The position numbers were made by a program, and so were the translations under genes. The notes beneath the pieces were generated by a model, which was not told where the DNA came from, did no database searches, and saw only the letters and a list, made by a program, of their open reading frames with translations. Below, in pieces: positions 13,661 through 26,147 of a DNA stretch of 64,000 nt. This DNA is from Viscum album. Its lineage: Eukaryota > Streptophyta > Magnoliopsida > Santalales > Viscaceae. Location of the stretch: the NCBI GenBank assembly GCA_963277665.1, contig OY728147.1:1265973424-1266037423 (forward strand). The letters are read 5' to 3'. Numbering within the stretch: the stretch's first letter is position 1; the number at the start of each line of letters is the position of its first letter.

Positions 13661-14229
13661 GAAGGGGTTGGTTCAGTTAATTAATACAATATTTTAACCT
13701 TTTAAAACCCATAGCGACCTCGCGTTATCTTAGTTCATGAAAGAAAGGTTTCCATGATCTGAGAGAAGTGAACCTTTGGATTCCCAATTCCAACCCATAA
13801 AATGAGAGGTTGTGGGGAATTTATAACTACTTTACATTGGGATGTGGGGAGGCCCATGTGAGACTTCTGTGATCATGAAATCCTAGGGTTGTGTGATGCA
13901 TCAAGAATTTCCTCACACAACTATGAGTTGTGTGAAAATTTTCCCTTTTCCTATCATGTTCATTCTTTTCCAAGATTGAATCCCATATACTTCTTGGATG
14001 TGATTTTTAGTCCCAAAGAATTTCATGATATGGTTGTTATGTCAGTTATGAAAATATTTTTTAGATAATAACATACTCTAATTACCCAAGAACCTTGATG
14101 ACCTAATAGGATTCAACAGGATCTGAAGATCTATTTATTTTTTAGGTAAAATTATGAGGAATAAATATTCGTAGACAATGAGCCAACTACTTAGTGAGAG
14201 TCTATTTAGAGTTTCCATTATTAAAATTG

Positions 14230-15460
14230 GAAAAATATTATAAAATCCTAGATAGAATCCATGTACATTAAAAAGGTTTGGAACTTAGTTGGTTCACCTA
14301 ATGTGGTGAGATCAATAGGGTGTAATTAGGTTTTAATTAAGAATATTATCATTCATGGTACATCATCTACTTAAAAATACCATCTATAGGAAAATTTTTA
14401 AAAAAAATCAATGTATTGGATATAATGAAACCTTTTCACATATTGTAATGATGAATCCCATTTGGATATTTCTTATCATATAATATCATTATTATTATAG
14501 GATATATCAATCATGTGTGGAAATTAATTTACTTAATAAGAATGTTCTAATGGACATGTATATAATATAGATTAAATGTTTTGAAGTTACAAATGATCAT
14601 TCTTTGGTTTGAAACCTATAATGCTATATTTATGGATTATAGTGTGATTTCTGATGTTATAAAACTCAATTTTATGACGCAATCAAAGAAGTGGATTATA
14701 TAAAAAATAATATAATCATTATGTATATAAAATATAATTTGGAGTTTTTTAGTAATTCTAATATCGTATATGAATGGAATACTCCTTTCTGCAAATTATA
14801 TCATACTTTTACATTTTCCAATGGCATGGTTAGGAAAATAATTATTGTTAAAAGAAAATAGTGATGCATCCCCTATAATGTACATGGATATATATAGATA
14901 TATATCAATGAGACTACTTGGACTAAGTCAAAAACAGAAATATTTGTAAATTTGTAATGTGGTTTATCATGGAGAACACCAAAAAGGGATCTTTCTGAGT
15001 GTTGTGTCGCGTGAATATTATGAAGATTATGGATCTTTATAACTAGTTAGAGAGGATGGGTATACTCAGGTATGAATATGCCATGTTTTATATCAATTAT
15101 TCCATGTTATGGTATATATTTAATGTTTTTTATTCTTTGAGTATAACAAGTAGATAGAAATCCCATCCTAGTGGGTCATTGGATTGTTATAAAAAATATA
15201 AGTATGTTCTTAAAAAGATGTAAGTATATATTCATGGTAATTGTCAGAGATGATAATGTCATTATAATAGGTTACACTAATACTACTGTCTAATATAGAA
15301 TATATTTTATGAGATCATAATCTATTTTCATGATTTTCCTAAATAGTGTAGTTATCAATTTGAAGAGTTCCAACCTATCCATCATATAAGACTCAAAAAT
15401 AATGGTATGGAACATCACTAAATCATATTATATAATGAAATCTATTTGGATCCTAATATT
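14230..15460 (+). pseudogene. Ty1/copia reverse transcriptase and RNase H remnant (Tork/Angela-like)
   Basis: Copia RT and RNase H blocks occur in order on the plus strand. VWNLVGSP then IGCN (about 14,278-14,330) matches 'VW.LV.PP...IGCKW'. NETFSHIVMM (about 14,425) matches 'DETFSPVAM'. LLNKNVLMDMYI (about 14,530) matches 'FLNG.LEEDVYM'. YDAIKEVDYIKN (about 14,673) matches 'FDEAIKEF.FIKN'. LLGLSQK (about 14,920) precedes HQKGIFLSVVS, and YEYAMFYINYS (about 15,073) matches 'MYAMLCTRPD'. HWIVIKNISMFLKR (about 15,175) and IIIGYTNTTV match the start of RNase H, and NLKSSNLS (about 15,360) a later block. The usual YVDD box is unreadable. Many stops and shifts; clearly dead. Confidence 0.8.
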
Positions 15461-15469
15461 TATCAATGT

Positions 15470-16700
15470 ACTTGGGGTGGTTCCTAGAATATAAGTGGAA
15501 ATTGATTTTCAATATGATAATAGTGAATCTATTCATGAAGCTAAATAACCCCAATGTTACCAATAGGCCAAAAATATCCATCACCAATAACACCTCATTT
15601 TATAAATCATTGATATGGGTGATGTAAAGATATATTTGATAGTTATCATGGAGAGTATAGAATATAAATTGATAAAGGAATTAATACAAAAAACATAAAC
15701 ACCAAGATAAGTATTTAGGTATTATATTCATGAGAGACTCGATATAATGATTGTTTAAATGGGGTTGTACCATGGATTTATAATAACATATATTTTTAAT
15801 TATCATTTATTCATTTTTGTTTCACATATTGCATGAATAATGGAATGATCATATCCCAATAATGTATTTCATTGAGTTATCCATAATTGATTAGCATCAT
15901 TAAGTTCTGTGGGATGTGATGATATGTTAATATTAGTGTGAGTAGAATCATATATGGGATACAAAGTGTTGTATTTGATATAAAGAATATACTCACTAGA
16001 TTATATGAAATAACACACTATATAGATTGAATCTAAAAGAATCTAGTATGGAATTTTATTTTGTCATTGAAGTACTTAGGGGATTATGATTATTAACAAT
16101 CCTCATTACTTGGGGTTGGAAAAATATTTCACATATAAATGTATATACATTAATACCTTTATTCAGTTATCCTTTAGGATTAGTTAATTATGGGGTGGTT
16201 GGGTGTGTTTCTTATCTTTTCCTCAAATGAATTAAACCAATATGGGATTGGAAAACATGTATAAATAATAAAACATGGCCTATGATTGAATTAGACTAAG
16301 AAAATTTATGGTCATGCTTATTTTACTGACATGTGATGTGATTCACTACATTAATGAATGACATGTGATGTATTCATTCAATCTGATTGGTCTACTTCAA
16401 AAAATCAAGAATGAAAGAGATGAAATATAATAGTTTAACATTTTCTATATCTATTTTTCACCTGATGTCATGAACAAATGGATTATATAAGTATATATAT
16501 GTTGTATATGATACATATTTTATAAGTCATATTCAAATGGGGATATGAGTGTTTTTTATTGGGATCACTCCAAACCCCTTTGTAACTTGAGTATAACATG
16601 AATTTTTCTGTAGGATTCTCTTTTCATACATCTATGAATTATGGATATAATTGATATTTTCAATGATACCAAATCACATAGGGTTACATAGTTAGTCCTT
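15470..16700. other. AT-rich DNA between copia remnants, nothing recognised
   Basis: After the copia RNase H one would expect the end of pol and a 3' LTR, but no second copy of any part is visible in the window, so an LTR cannot be shown. No protein motif was recognised on either strand. Confidence 0.4.
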
Positions 16701-16724
16701 TTTATAAGGATTAAATTATAGAAA

Positions 16725-17026
16725 AAATGTATATTCCAAAATGAATAGTGTTTGATAAATCATATTCAATGGAGTTTGTATTGATTCACAATGAGTTGTG
16801 ATATTTTCCCAAAGACCTTATTGGGATTTAGTGAAAGTGTTGTGTAAATGGATGTGTATTAGAATATATGATTCTTATTATATGATTCACTTATATCGTA
16901 AGACTATATATGTATTTGATGAATACCATTGGTTATGTTTTTTTGGTATTATAAACAATGCAGATATTCCTATGTGTTTTTTTATAATAAATAATATGAC
17001 CTATATAAATTATATCATGTGAATTT
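16725..17026 (+). pseudogene. Possible second Ty1/copia RT fragment (N-terminal part)
   Basis: An open stretch contains YWDLVKVL then CKWMCIRIYDS followed by LYRKTIYVFDEYHW. This resembles the copia RT entry 'W.LV.LP...GCKWV.K.K.D' and '.YKARLVAKGY.Q..G.DY'. Upstream, PKMNSV could be the '.AM..EM' block. It lies downstream of a copia RNase H on the same strand, so it cannot belong to the same uninterrupted element. It stops where the LTR of element Y begins, as if Y had inserted into it. Similarity is weaker than for the 14.2-15.5 kb remnant. Confidence 0.4.
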
Positions 17027-19335
17027 GTTATAGATATAATTAAAGCATTATTTTTAGAGTAATATTTTCATTTCTAGTAGAATTTTTTTTATCCAAATTT
17101 GGTTTTTTGTTTTAAAAAATGAAATTGCATTTATTCATTCTGAGCATGGTATATTTTAGGGTAAAAAGAATAATGTAGTGTAAAAATATATTTCAAGTGA
17201 GGAATAAAAAATATAGCCTTATTTTTGGACAATGTATAGTTAGGTTGTCCAAGAGTCATAGGAATGTGATCCAATTGGGGACAGTATTGGATATATGGGA
17301 AGAGAGGTCCTAGAACAAGGAAACACTAGGAAATTACCACATCCTTGGGATAAACCATGTAGTTTTATCAAATTGTTTCTAGAAAAGGTAGAGCTCAAAT
17401 TCAAGATCAGTATATGCGTGTGTAGTTTAACTGAACTTCAAGAAGAATAAATAAAACAATTTCATCCCACTCTATGGGTTACCTATATGTGATCTAGTTT
17501 TTTCATAGATTTCACCATGACAATAATTACGATGTGATGTGATGTGAAAAAATTAATTACATGATTTAAGGATGATCATCCTCAGCTCATCCTTCATCTA
17601 TAAGGACAGTAAATTTCTGTAGCATCATGAAATGGAAACTACAATAATTTTAAGAATGTATTCACACAAGTTGATACATAAGGATGTTTTAAGTTACATG
17701 AAAAGAATTAATTCACTAATATTTAATGATATTAATATATAAACTTTAATGCACCATGGGGAGAAATGAATGAAGATCAAGTTATTTATGATTTTTTTGG
17801 ATGATGGAGTATCGGATTCCTTCATGTCATGACATGGAGTGATGCATCATGAAATCAGTTTCATGTGTCTATATGAAATTTTCATACCATGGGTGATGAA
17901 ATTATAAAATTTTGGGGATTTTTTGTGGAAATAGTGAGGGTTCAAAGGCTAATTAGGCATTTTTAGTTGTAGTTGGTGTTTTAACTTCATGAAGAAGATG
18001 AGTTCATGCCACAGTGGATATTTTTTCGATGTCTTTGAAGAGATACTAGTTTATTGACAGAGATAATGAAGGTGTTATAGTGTGATACATGTTGTCTATG
18101 TGACATCCATGAAAATATAGTGGTAAATATGTTGGTTTTAATCACATATAGTTTTTCCAAACAATGAGTTATAAGTTTGTAGGAGAAGTATTTACAATAA
18201 ATGTTTATCTTGAATTTTTTTTGATGATATATATTCTGGAAGGTATAGTGGATGTTCCACATAATTTTTAAAACCTATATTGGAGGAAGTTGAGTTAGAT
18301 TTAAGGTGTAAAATGTATACCATGATTCAATGAGATATAATGGTGTAGATGTTTCATATAAATTAAAGTCATTGTTTTGAACTGTGGAAATCACTCAAGT
18401 CTAGAGGAGGGAGTCATCTCTAGGAGGTTCGTTGTTGGGTATCATCAAAAATGTCAAATGCTAGAGGTATTGGTCATTTTATGGTTTTTTATTTATCTCT
18501 GTTTCATGGATAGTTTTAGAGATTAGATATTTTATGGATTTTAAAATGAAATTTGATTGGTTAATTAAGGTATTGTAATTTTTAAGGATAGATCATGTTT
18601 GGTTGTTCATTTATCTTTTCAGTCTATGTTTTTCCTCATTCATTGAGCTTGGGTATTGTTTCTTTTATTACGATTTTTCCCTTTAATTAATTAACAAAAT
18701 TCGTTGATTCTTTTATGAACATTTTTTGGGTTAGGGTACCTATGTTTAAATAATTTTTTGATTCGCCTAGTTTATGAGTAATCCAAGGTTGTTGACCATA
18801 AGAGAAGTGGATCTCAGTAATTATAGAGTGATGAACAAGGATAATGAATCACATAAATTCAATTTTATATGTGACCTTGAAAATCATTATATATTTAATA
18901 ATTAAGATTTTCATAAACCAAAATTTTCAAAAGCATGATTCCTTCATTATTTGTAGTTATTTCAAAAAAAATACATATTTCTTATATTTCAAAATATTCA
19001 TCATGACTATTAAAGTTAGAGTTTTCTAGGCTACGGTCTCTTGTTTCTATGAGTTTTACCTTGGTAGTTTTATATCATATACTACCCTTTAATATTTAAA
19101 TTGATTTAATTTAATGAGTATAAATTCATAATTATGATTTCCCTTAAGAAAAAAAATACTTTCATGTGACTTCATTGTTTTTTCTCCATTTTTAGGGATG
19201 TGGCTTTAGTAAGAGACTTTTATTTTATGGGCTTATAAAAATATTTTTCACAACACATTTTGTTGTATGATTTTTAAGTAGGATATTATGTTACTTATTT
19301 TTATGCACATTGTTGTTTTTGGGTTTTTATTGTAG
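17027..19335 (+). repeat. Left LTR of element Y (approximate ends)
   Basis: This repeats at 21,779-22,836, then 33,140-34,085, then about 49,232-49,545, in the same order. Anchors include 'tatgggaagagaggtcct' at 17,295 versus 'tatgggaaaagaggacct' at 22,040. Others are the 18,120-18,260 block versus 33,150-33,320, and 'accttggtagttttatatca' at 19,058 versus 'accttggtaatttcatatca' at 49,259. Just after the right end, 'ggtatcatgagtgctc' (19,343) weakly resembles an initiator-Met tRNA primer site. The copies differ heavily, so the element is old. Confidence 0.6.
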
Positions 19336-21778
19336 GTTTAAGGTATCATGAGTGCTCGCATATGATTAACTGTAAAAATATTGGATCTTAGTAAATAAAA
19401 TTTTATACATAAAACAATATATAAATCCATGAATATAGCCAAAAAATACACTCATGTATGGAGAAATTTTTTTACTACATCATTAAAGTGTAATTAAGTG
19501 AGGGGGTTTGAAATATTAGATTAAATGGGTATATAAGCTTATAAATCAATAGTGTTACCCAAAAATAATGAAAAACTCTACTCAAATAATTAACTAATAA
19601 AAAAATTTACAAACCTGATGAGGATGATGGTTTTTTTTTGTGAATAAGTAAATCAAACAAAAGAGGTGGAGACTGCTAAATCAAGGAAGAATATTTAATA
19701 TTTTAATTAAATATGGTAATAATAAGTTATGAATGAGATATAATACTAGGTGTGGAACTCTCAAGTGTTATTACTCCTTTCATTTAAAAATTATAATACT
19801 TAGTTCTCTCCACAAAAAAGGTCAAGGATAGTCTGATTTGTAAAAATAAAAACCTCCACACGTAATGTGCTAAAATTTAAGACATTATTAAATTTTTACC
19901 ATATATCTTTTTTCTAGTCTCTTTTTACATGATACATATAAGAGTTTTATTGCTCATATAAATTAAATAAAGAACTTCAAAGAGGAAACTATAGTTTATT
20001 CCATTATTTCATAGGAATTATTTTTAGGAATAAATTTCAGAAAAGAAATTAGAATATGGTTTTAATTAACCTTATAATTACTTTCATCTTTAAAGGGAAT
20101 GGGTTTTGTAGTTTTAATTGGTTGTTATATGTTTCTATAGTTTCATGCTAATAAAGTAAGGTATAAGGATATAGATCAAATAAGATAAGAAAATAAATGA
20201 GAATAGATTCATTGGAAACAGAATTATTTCCCCATATTATTTATTTATTTTACTCTTCGTATACTTCTTCATATGATTCCTAAGTTCTGAAGGAATGTTT
20301 TTATACTCAAACTTCATATTATATGTTTTATATATTATAAAAAAATTTCCCATGAATCACATCATTACACCATTTATATATCATTGTCATTAATATTATT
20401 TGAGAAATACGGTGAATAAATTATTAGTGATAAAGATGAATAAATTGATTTGATGAATCCTGATATGAGAAGACTAGATAATTTTTCTAGATGAAATTCC
20501 TCTATCTTTTTTATGATTTTATATTTTGATGATCATGTTGATTAATTTTTCATTACTATTCATTCCTTCGGTGATTGTCCAATTTTTTATGTTTCTCAAT
20601 CTTTTGAGATATGATTTTTTTGTCTTCATTATTATACCATTTTTCTTAAGATATGATTGAGGAATTTGGTCTACTAGAACATGAATTAATATATTATTGA
20701 AGATGTGAAAAGACAAAATCACTTTATGATAATCTATGAATTTGTTATCAAATCCATTTATCCCCTCGATACCGCTATTACTTTAAATTTTTCTTTTTAG
20801 CCTATAAATGTCGTGAATGAACATGATGGGAAGAAAAATTACTTGAAGATTATCTATCCTACCCGACTCTGTGTATTTTCATTTGATTTACAAGAGAATA
20901 ATTGTTTGGGGATATATTACTTCATGGTATAAAGGGGATGTAATGTGTAAAATATTTTAGGGTGTGAGGTGTTATTATTTGGTTTGGTGGAAAGATTCAT
21001 AATTTATATTTTATTTTGTTTCATTGTCCACCATCTATAATAAAAAATAACCATTGTTGAGAATAGTATGAAAAAAAAGATTGAATTTTTTTTTAAAAAG
21101 AACATGAAAAAAGAAAATGAATTAGAAAAAAACAATTGTTGTTTAAAATAGAGTGTATAATTTATAATTATTATTTCCATGCACATTAAGAATCTGATAT
21201 GAGAATGTTGTTTTTTGGGTGATGATATTTTTTGAGGAGAAATTTTTATTTATTTTCTATTATTTATCATGTATTGTGCTTTAGAAATTAACCTCATTTT
21301 TAGACTTATATTGTCTCATTGATTAACTACAAACCATATACCTCAAATTCATTTGATCCTTTTATAAAATATTACATGATTAAATTTTATCTTTTCCATT
21401 ATTGATTTGAGATTTGAGAAGATTTGAAAACCTATGGTTGTTCCCAAGGTATGAATAATATTCTTCTTAAATGCACCTTGATTGATGAGGCAAATTATTC
21501 GAGTAAAAAATATTGTTAGTGGGATTCATAATAATAAAAAATAGGATGATGTGGATGAATTTTCAAAGAAGTATTATAATTTCAAGGTAGAAAGTAAATT
21601 TAATTGTTAATTTGTTTTCATGGAAATGGAGTATTTAAAAATATATGTCTTGTGTTTTTCTTAATATTTTGATAATTATTTGATTATTTTTACTATGATT
21701 TTTAAGAAATTATAGAATGTGATATTTTTTTGATTATGAGGAATTTTTATGCTTATGTACAAAAAAAGTATTTGGGTT
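19336..21778. other. Internal region of element Y, no recognised domain
   Basis: Very AT-rich sequence between the two Y LTRs. I found no gag knuckle, protease, RT, RNase H or integrase motif on either strand; open frames here are under 70 codons. The 2.4-kb length is too short for a full gag-pol, so Y is either a non-autonomous element or internally deleted. Confidence 0.45.
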
Positions 21779-22836
21779 TTGATATCTAAAGTTCATGTAT
21801 TATTTTTTAGAGTAATGATTTCAGTGTCTAATTTTGATTCTTTTCTAACATTGATTTTTTTAATAAATAGAATGAAATTATTACATTTTATAGTTAGTGA
21901 ATTTTAGATATTGAGGTAAAATATAGAGAAAAATAACAATTCAAGTAAATAAAGAAATGTGGGTCATTATTTTAGCTAAATTTAGATACAGGTTATGTTT
22001 GATTCACTAATAGGCTGAGCTAGTAAGAGTAAATGTTGGACATATGGGAAAAGAGGACCTGAAATGGGGTAGTGTCAGGAGATAACCACAGTAATGGGAT
22101 AAAGCATGTTATATATTAACCAGCTACTAGATTATCTAGAACTCAATTTTTGGAACAATGAATGTTGGTATTATTTAAAAAAAAGAACCACATAGAGAAA
22201 GAATGAAACATAATTCTCCCAGTCATCTACTTTCGTACCCCTGATATTGGGTTATTCCTAGATTTTGTTATGATTGCAAAACCATTGAGATGATCTGAGT
22301 GAAACACCATTAATATAGATAAGGAAGCATAACACCATTTGATTATCCGTCTGTGAAGACTAAGAACAACCTCAAAACCATGAAGTAATTTTTCTTTTGT
22401 GATCTTGACTATATGCACATAATTTGACACATATAGAATCTTCAAACTATACCCAATTGATTCAAACAGTTTTATTTGAGTTTATTTATATATTAAAGTC
22501 GCAAAAAATGAGATAAATGTGTGTTCTTATATCCCTTATGAGATTTTTAGAAGATGATATGTAGATTCCTTCATGTTGCAACTTGAGGTGGAACATCATT
22601 TCATTAGTTATATCTACGTTCATGAAACTATTGTGTCATGGTGATGCACTCACACTATGATGGTGAATATGTGTAGAAACATTGTGAATTATATGACTTA
22701 TATGGGATTTTATGTCCTGAATAGGTTTTGGTCCCCATAAAGAAGGGAATTTCGCATCATGGTGGATGTTTTCCTCGCATGTAGGGAGATATATTTCTTT
22801 TTTGAATGATATAATTATGTTTATGTAGAGTGTTTT
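21779..22836 (+). repeat. Right LTR of element Y, piece 1
   Basis: Collinear with 17,027 to about 18,070 of the left LTR. It breaks off at 22,836, exactly where the Tekay-type LTR starts with TGTC. The last 5 bp (gttt t) are one copy of that element's target-site duplication. Confidence 0.6.
22832..22836. repeat. Target-site duplication, left copy (Tekay element)
   Basis: GTTTT directly before the LTR; the partner GTTTC follows the other LTR, a one-base mismatch. Confidence 0.6.
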
Positions 22837-25550
22837 TGTCATGACCCATCCCAGTGGGGCCCGAGCCACAACTCCCTAAGCTCGCCTCCAATAGGCCAGG
22901 GGCTGGTGACTAGCACCGACTATGCATGCTACTAACATTGGGGGCATTTCCTATAAACCTATACACATGCACACACATCTCCATGCACAAAAAGCTGAAA
23001 AGTAAACACTATTAAAAGGAAAAGATACATCCATACACTAAAACCCAATCACAGAGTACGATAAGAAAGTAAAGTACATCAAGTGTAAACCCCTGGGCCA
23101 AAAGTACATGCCCACCAAAAGAGAGTCTGTAACAAAGTCAAACCTATAAAGAAAGGTGCTCGGACTGCAGTCTGTAGCCTTAGGAACACACCTCAGCCTG
23201 TCTGATCTCACTGAGTGTCGTTCGTTCCTGGTCTGCCTAGAATCTTGTCAAAGGATCGCTCTTCTGCACAAGACACGACACGTGCGGGTAAAGCCTGTGT
23301 AGGGGTGAGTATAACAATACCCAGTAGGACACCCCGAAACCACAAAGGAAACACAACAAGGGAAAATACCACAAAGGAAAGATACAATCATCTCCACACA
23401 GTATATGTCTACAGAACATATAACAAGAATATCCAGATATACTCATACACAAACGACCTTTGTGATACTGCCACTAGGATCCAACTCAATGATTTCACTA
23501 AGCATGTAACAAGGAGAACACACTCCTCAGTCTGAAGAGAGAGATATGAAGTACTCATTCTTTTAGAACACACTCCACAAGTACTATGAGAATGTGATTC
23601 TTAGATGAGGATCACAACTAAGTCATGGAGTGATTCTGACAACTCAGTCTGAGCTAATCCACTATGCAGAGGATCGACGCCCGGGTTAAAGTTTGTCACG
23701 TCAATACTAAGAACTCTACCTAGGGTTCCAAGAATGAATAGAGGATCTGGATCTAAGTCTCACATAGGGGATTCCAAAAACTCATTTCAAGATTTCTTGC
23801 AAAAGGGATGACACTCATATAGGTAGGAAATGATACCGGATACCTTCAGAAGAAATACTAAGGTGACAGACCCTAAGGAAACTAACCCAAGTCCCAGAAT
23901 GCAACTGGTTCAAGCCTCGAAGAATTTATTACATGGTGTGTAGTATGGTTACACACTGTGTTCCTTGAAGCTGGGTACTACCCGTGTAAACAGCTCGTTT
24001 CATCTGTTCAACCTGTGTAAAACTCAACTACACAGCGTGTAGAAAAGTACACACCATGTTCATGACTCTGGGTACTTCCCCTGTAAATGGCTCGTGTCAT
24101 TTGGATTTTCAGATAGAAAGTAAATACACAGCTTGTAGAAGCATCACAAGCCATGTCCGAGCACCTAGGTCTCGCTCCGTGTACGCTGGCCATGTGCCCG
24201 TACAAGGCCTCTGTCCATGTCTGTGTCGTATGCCCGTGTACCAGTACACAGGGTATCTCGTGTATCTGGCTAGGTCTGGCCGGGGAAGGGTATACACGCC
24301 ATGGCCTTGGCCGTGTACCCTAACCATGCCCATGTACTCCCGAAGTACATGCCAGGTAGTCCCGCCGACGAACGCACGGCATGTAGCCTATACTACACGG
24401 CGTGTAGTTGAGAAATTTCCAGAAACATCGTCTTCCTCCTCGCGCCTCAGTTGATTCTCCGAATCTTGATCCAACCATCTGATCATCATGAATCTCTGTA
24501 TTTGGGGTCGTTCTGCCCCTACAAAACTGATTCCTTTGGTTCCGAGCTTCTGATCAGCCTAGATAGTGCATCCCGATCTGTCCGAACGAAAATGCTCGAA
24601 GAACAGGAATTTCCGATCCACATCGATTTTTTCGTTGTCGTCACCATCGCACCTCCGCTAGGTCGTCTAAATGTTGGATCTTTAATTTCCGATAGTTGCG
24701 CCAACAAATGAGTGTGCAATGATAGATCTCCTCCAAGAACGCGTAGATCGCACACGAAGAACACATAAGAACCGGGAGAGTAAAACACAACAATCAAGAG
24801 GGAAAAATCTTGATCGATGTTCGTCTCGATCTTGGTTTGTCACCATTAGCAGGTTGAACGAAAACCAAATTAACATCAAGAATCGAATCCACAAGATTCC
24901 CGCAAAATCCCATCCCGCAAGAACGACCAATCAGTGAGCTAATATGTTCATGGATTAGTCCGCATTCGTCATGGAAACCAAAAACGGGGAAGAAAATCAT
25001 CAAAAAACATCCTACATGGATTCATGGCGTCTGCTGGCGACGATCCGATTGTCACGTCGTCGTCACCGGTGAAGCTCGTCAAGAACATCGTCGCCGCATT
25101 GGTAGGTTTTCTCTAGAGATCTTCAGGGAGATTCGGGGTTATGAGAAAAGTTACCCTGATCCCTTACGATATCTCTATTTAAAAAGGATAAAAATATTTC
25201 ACTGCAACAAGGATTTAATACAATATTTAAATTAAATATTTTTTCACGGTTATGTCCAAAACCCAGATTTTGCCACTGACCTACTCCAGTCGAGGTTAGG
25301 TCTCTTCTAGGGTAATCCCGCTGCTCTGAATGCAATGGTGCCATCAGATTTTTGATCTGAGCACCCGTTAAATAGTTATTCAACATTTTCATGAAAACCA
25401 CACACACGAGGAATTTAATTATTAAATTAAATTCAAACAATTTTTCAGGGCTCACTGGACCTCGGAACTGTATGCTTTCATAGAGCCTGGTCTCAAATTA
25501 ATTCCTATATAATATGAAAATAATACATGGAAAAAATCTGGGACATTATA
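22837..25550 (-). repeat. 3' LTR of Tekay-type element
   Basis: Starts TGTCATGACCC and ends GGGACATTATA on the plus strand. The partner at 30,425-33,139 starts TGTCACGACCC and ends GGGACATTACA, so the terminal CA here has become TA. The copies align along their full length with scattered substitutions, roughly 85% alike by eye over the first 150 bp. Overlapping frames on both strands (for example 24,056-24,454) are by-products of the GC-rich LTR, not genes. This copy contains a 96-99 bp tandem repeat and palindromic TACACGGCGTGTA words. Confidence 0.9.
23930..24407. repeat. Tandem repeat, period 96-99 bp, in Tekay 3' LTR
   Basis: Units start at 23,930, 24,029 and 24,125, each opening with a TACAC.G.GTGTAG-like palindrome followed by 'ggtact...cctgtaaa' and '...tcgtttcat'. 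The third unit diverges after about 40 bp. A further exact palindrome TACACGGCGTGTA sits at 24,394. The same arrangement recurs in the 5' LTR. Confidence 0.7.
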
Positions 25551-25563
25551 TCACACCCACCTT
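25551..25563 (-). other. Weak polypurine tract of Tekay-type element
   Basis: In element sense the bases just before the 3' LTR read AAGGTGGGTGTGA, purine-rich with three interruptions. Position and composition fit the plus-strand priming site; the tract is not a clean one. Confidence 0.5.
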
Positions 25564-25601
25564 AGGGATTTTATGTCCCCGAAAAGCCAAAACAAAGTCT
25601 A

Positions 25602-26147
25602 CTAAAAAAGATGTGGGTACTGCATGAGTATCTGAACCTCCAGCTCCCATGTGCTCTCCTGAAGATTCTCGTACTGCCACTGGACACGCACTAAGTGAAT
25701 AGCTCGCCCATGAAGGATCTTCTCCTGCCGATCCTCAATCTCCACTGGGTACTCTACAATGGTCGCTCCATCATCGATGTCCAGCTCGCCCCAGTCGATA
25801 ACGTGCGATGGATCATGCACGTACCTCCGTAGCTGCAACACATGGAAGACATTGTGTACCCGGTCCATTTGAGGAGGTAGATCCAAGAAATACACCACCA
25901 CGCCAACTCTACTTAGAATTTGAAAAGGGCCAACGAACCTCGGAGATAGCTTGCCGCCTCCGCCAAATCTCCACAATCCCCGTCGAGGTGAGACCCGAAG
26001 GAACACATGGTATCCTTCCTCGAACTCCAAGGGCCTCCGCCTCCTGTCGGCATAAGATATTTTCTGACTCTGTGCAGTCCTCATATATTCCTGGATGACT
26101 GACACCTTCTTTGTAGTAGATCTCACCATCTGTGGGCCCATGAGTGT
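25602..26147 (-). pseudogene. Integrase C-terminus with chromodomain (Tekay-type)
   Basis: An uninterrupted 179-codon stretch. Residues about 35-80 (RRPLEFEEGYHVFLRVSP, then KLSPRFVGPFQIL) are the integrase C-terminal domain with its 'KLSPRF.GPF' signature. Residues about 93-117 (RVHNVFHV.QLRRYV, PSHVI) link to the chromodomain. Residues about 130-179 are a chromodomain (EYPVEI, HLVRVQW, STWELE, ending YPHLF), the module thought to steer chromoviruses to heterochromatin. The frame ends at the expected position after PHLF, close to the polypurine tract. This is the best-preserved protein piece of the window, although the integrase upstream is interrupted by stops. Confidence 0.9.

Noticed and set aside
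23215..23535. 106-codon plus-strand frame with a similar 89-codon frame at 30,804-31,073
   Set aside because: Both lie inside the Tekay LTRs, antisense to the element; they resemble each other only because the LTRs are duplicates, and a frame on the opposite strand is equally open.
24056..24454. 132-codon frame and several overlapping frames on both strands
   Set aside because: This is the GC-rich, tandem-repeated part of the LTR, where stops are rare by composition; no family resemblance.
25808..26098. 96-codon plus-strand frame
   Set aside because: Shadow of the integrase C-terminus and chromodomain frame on the minus strand.
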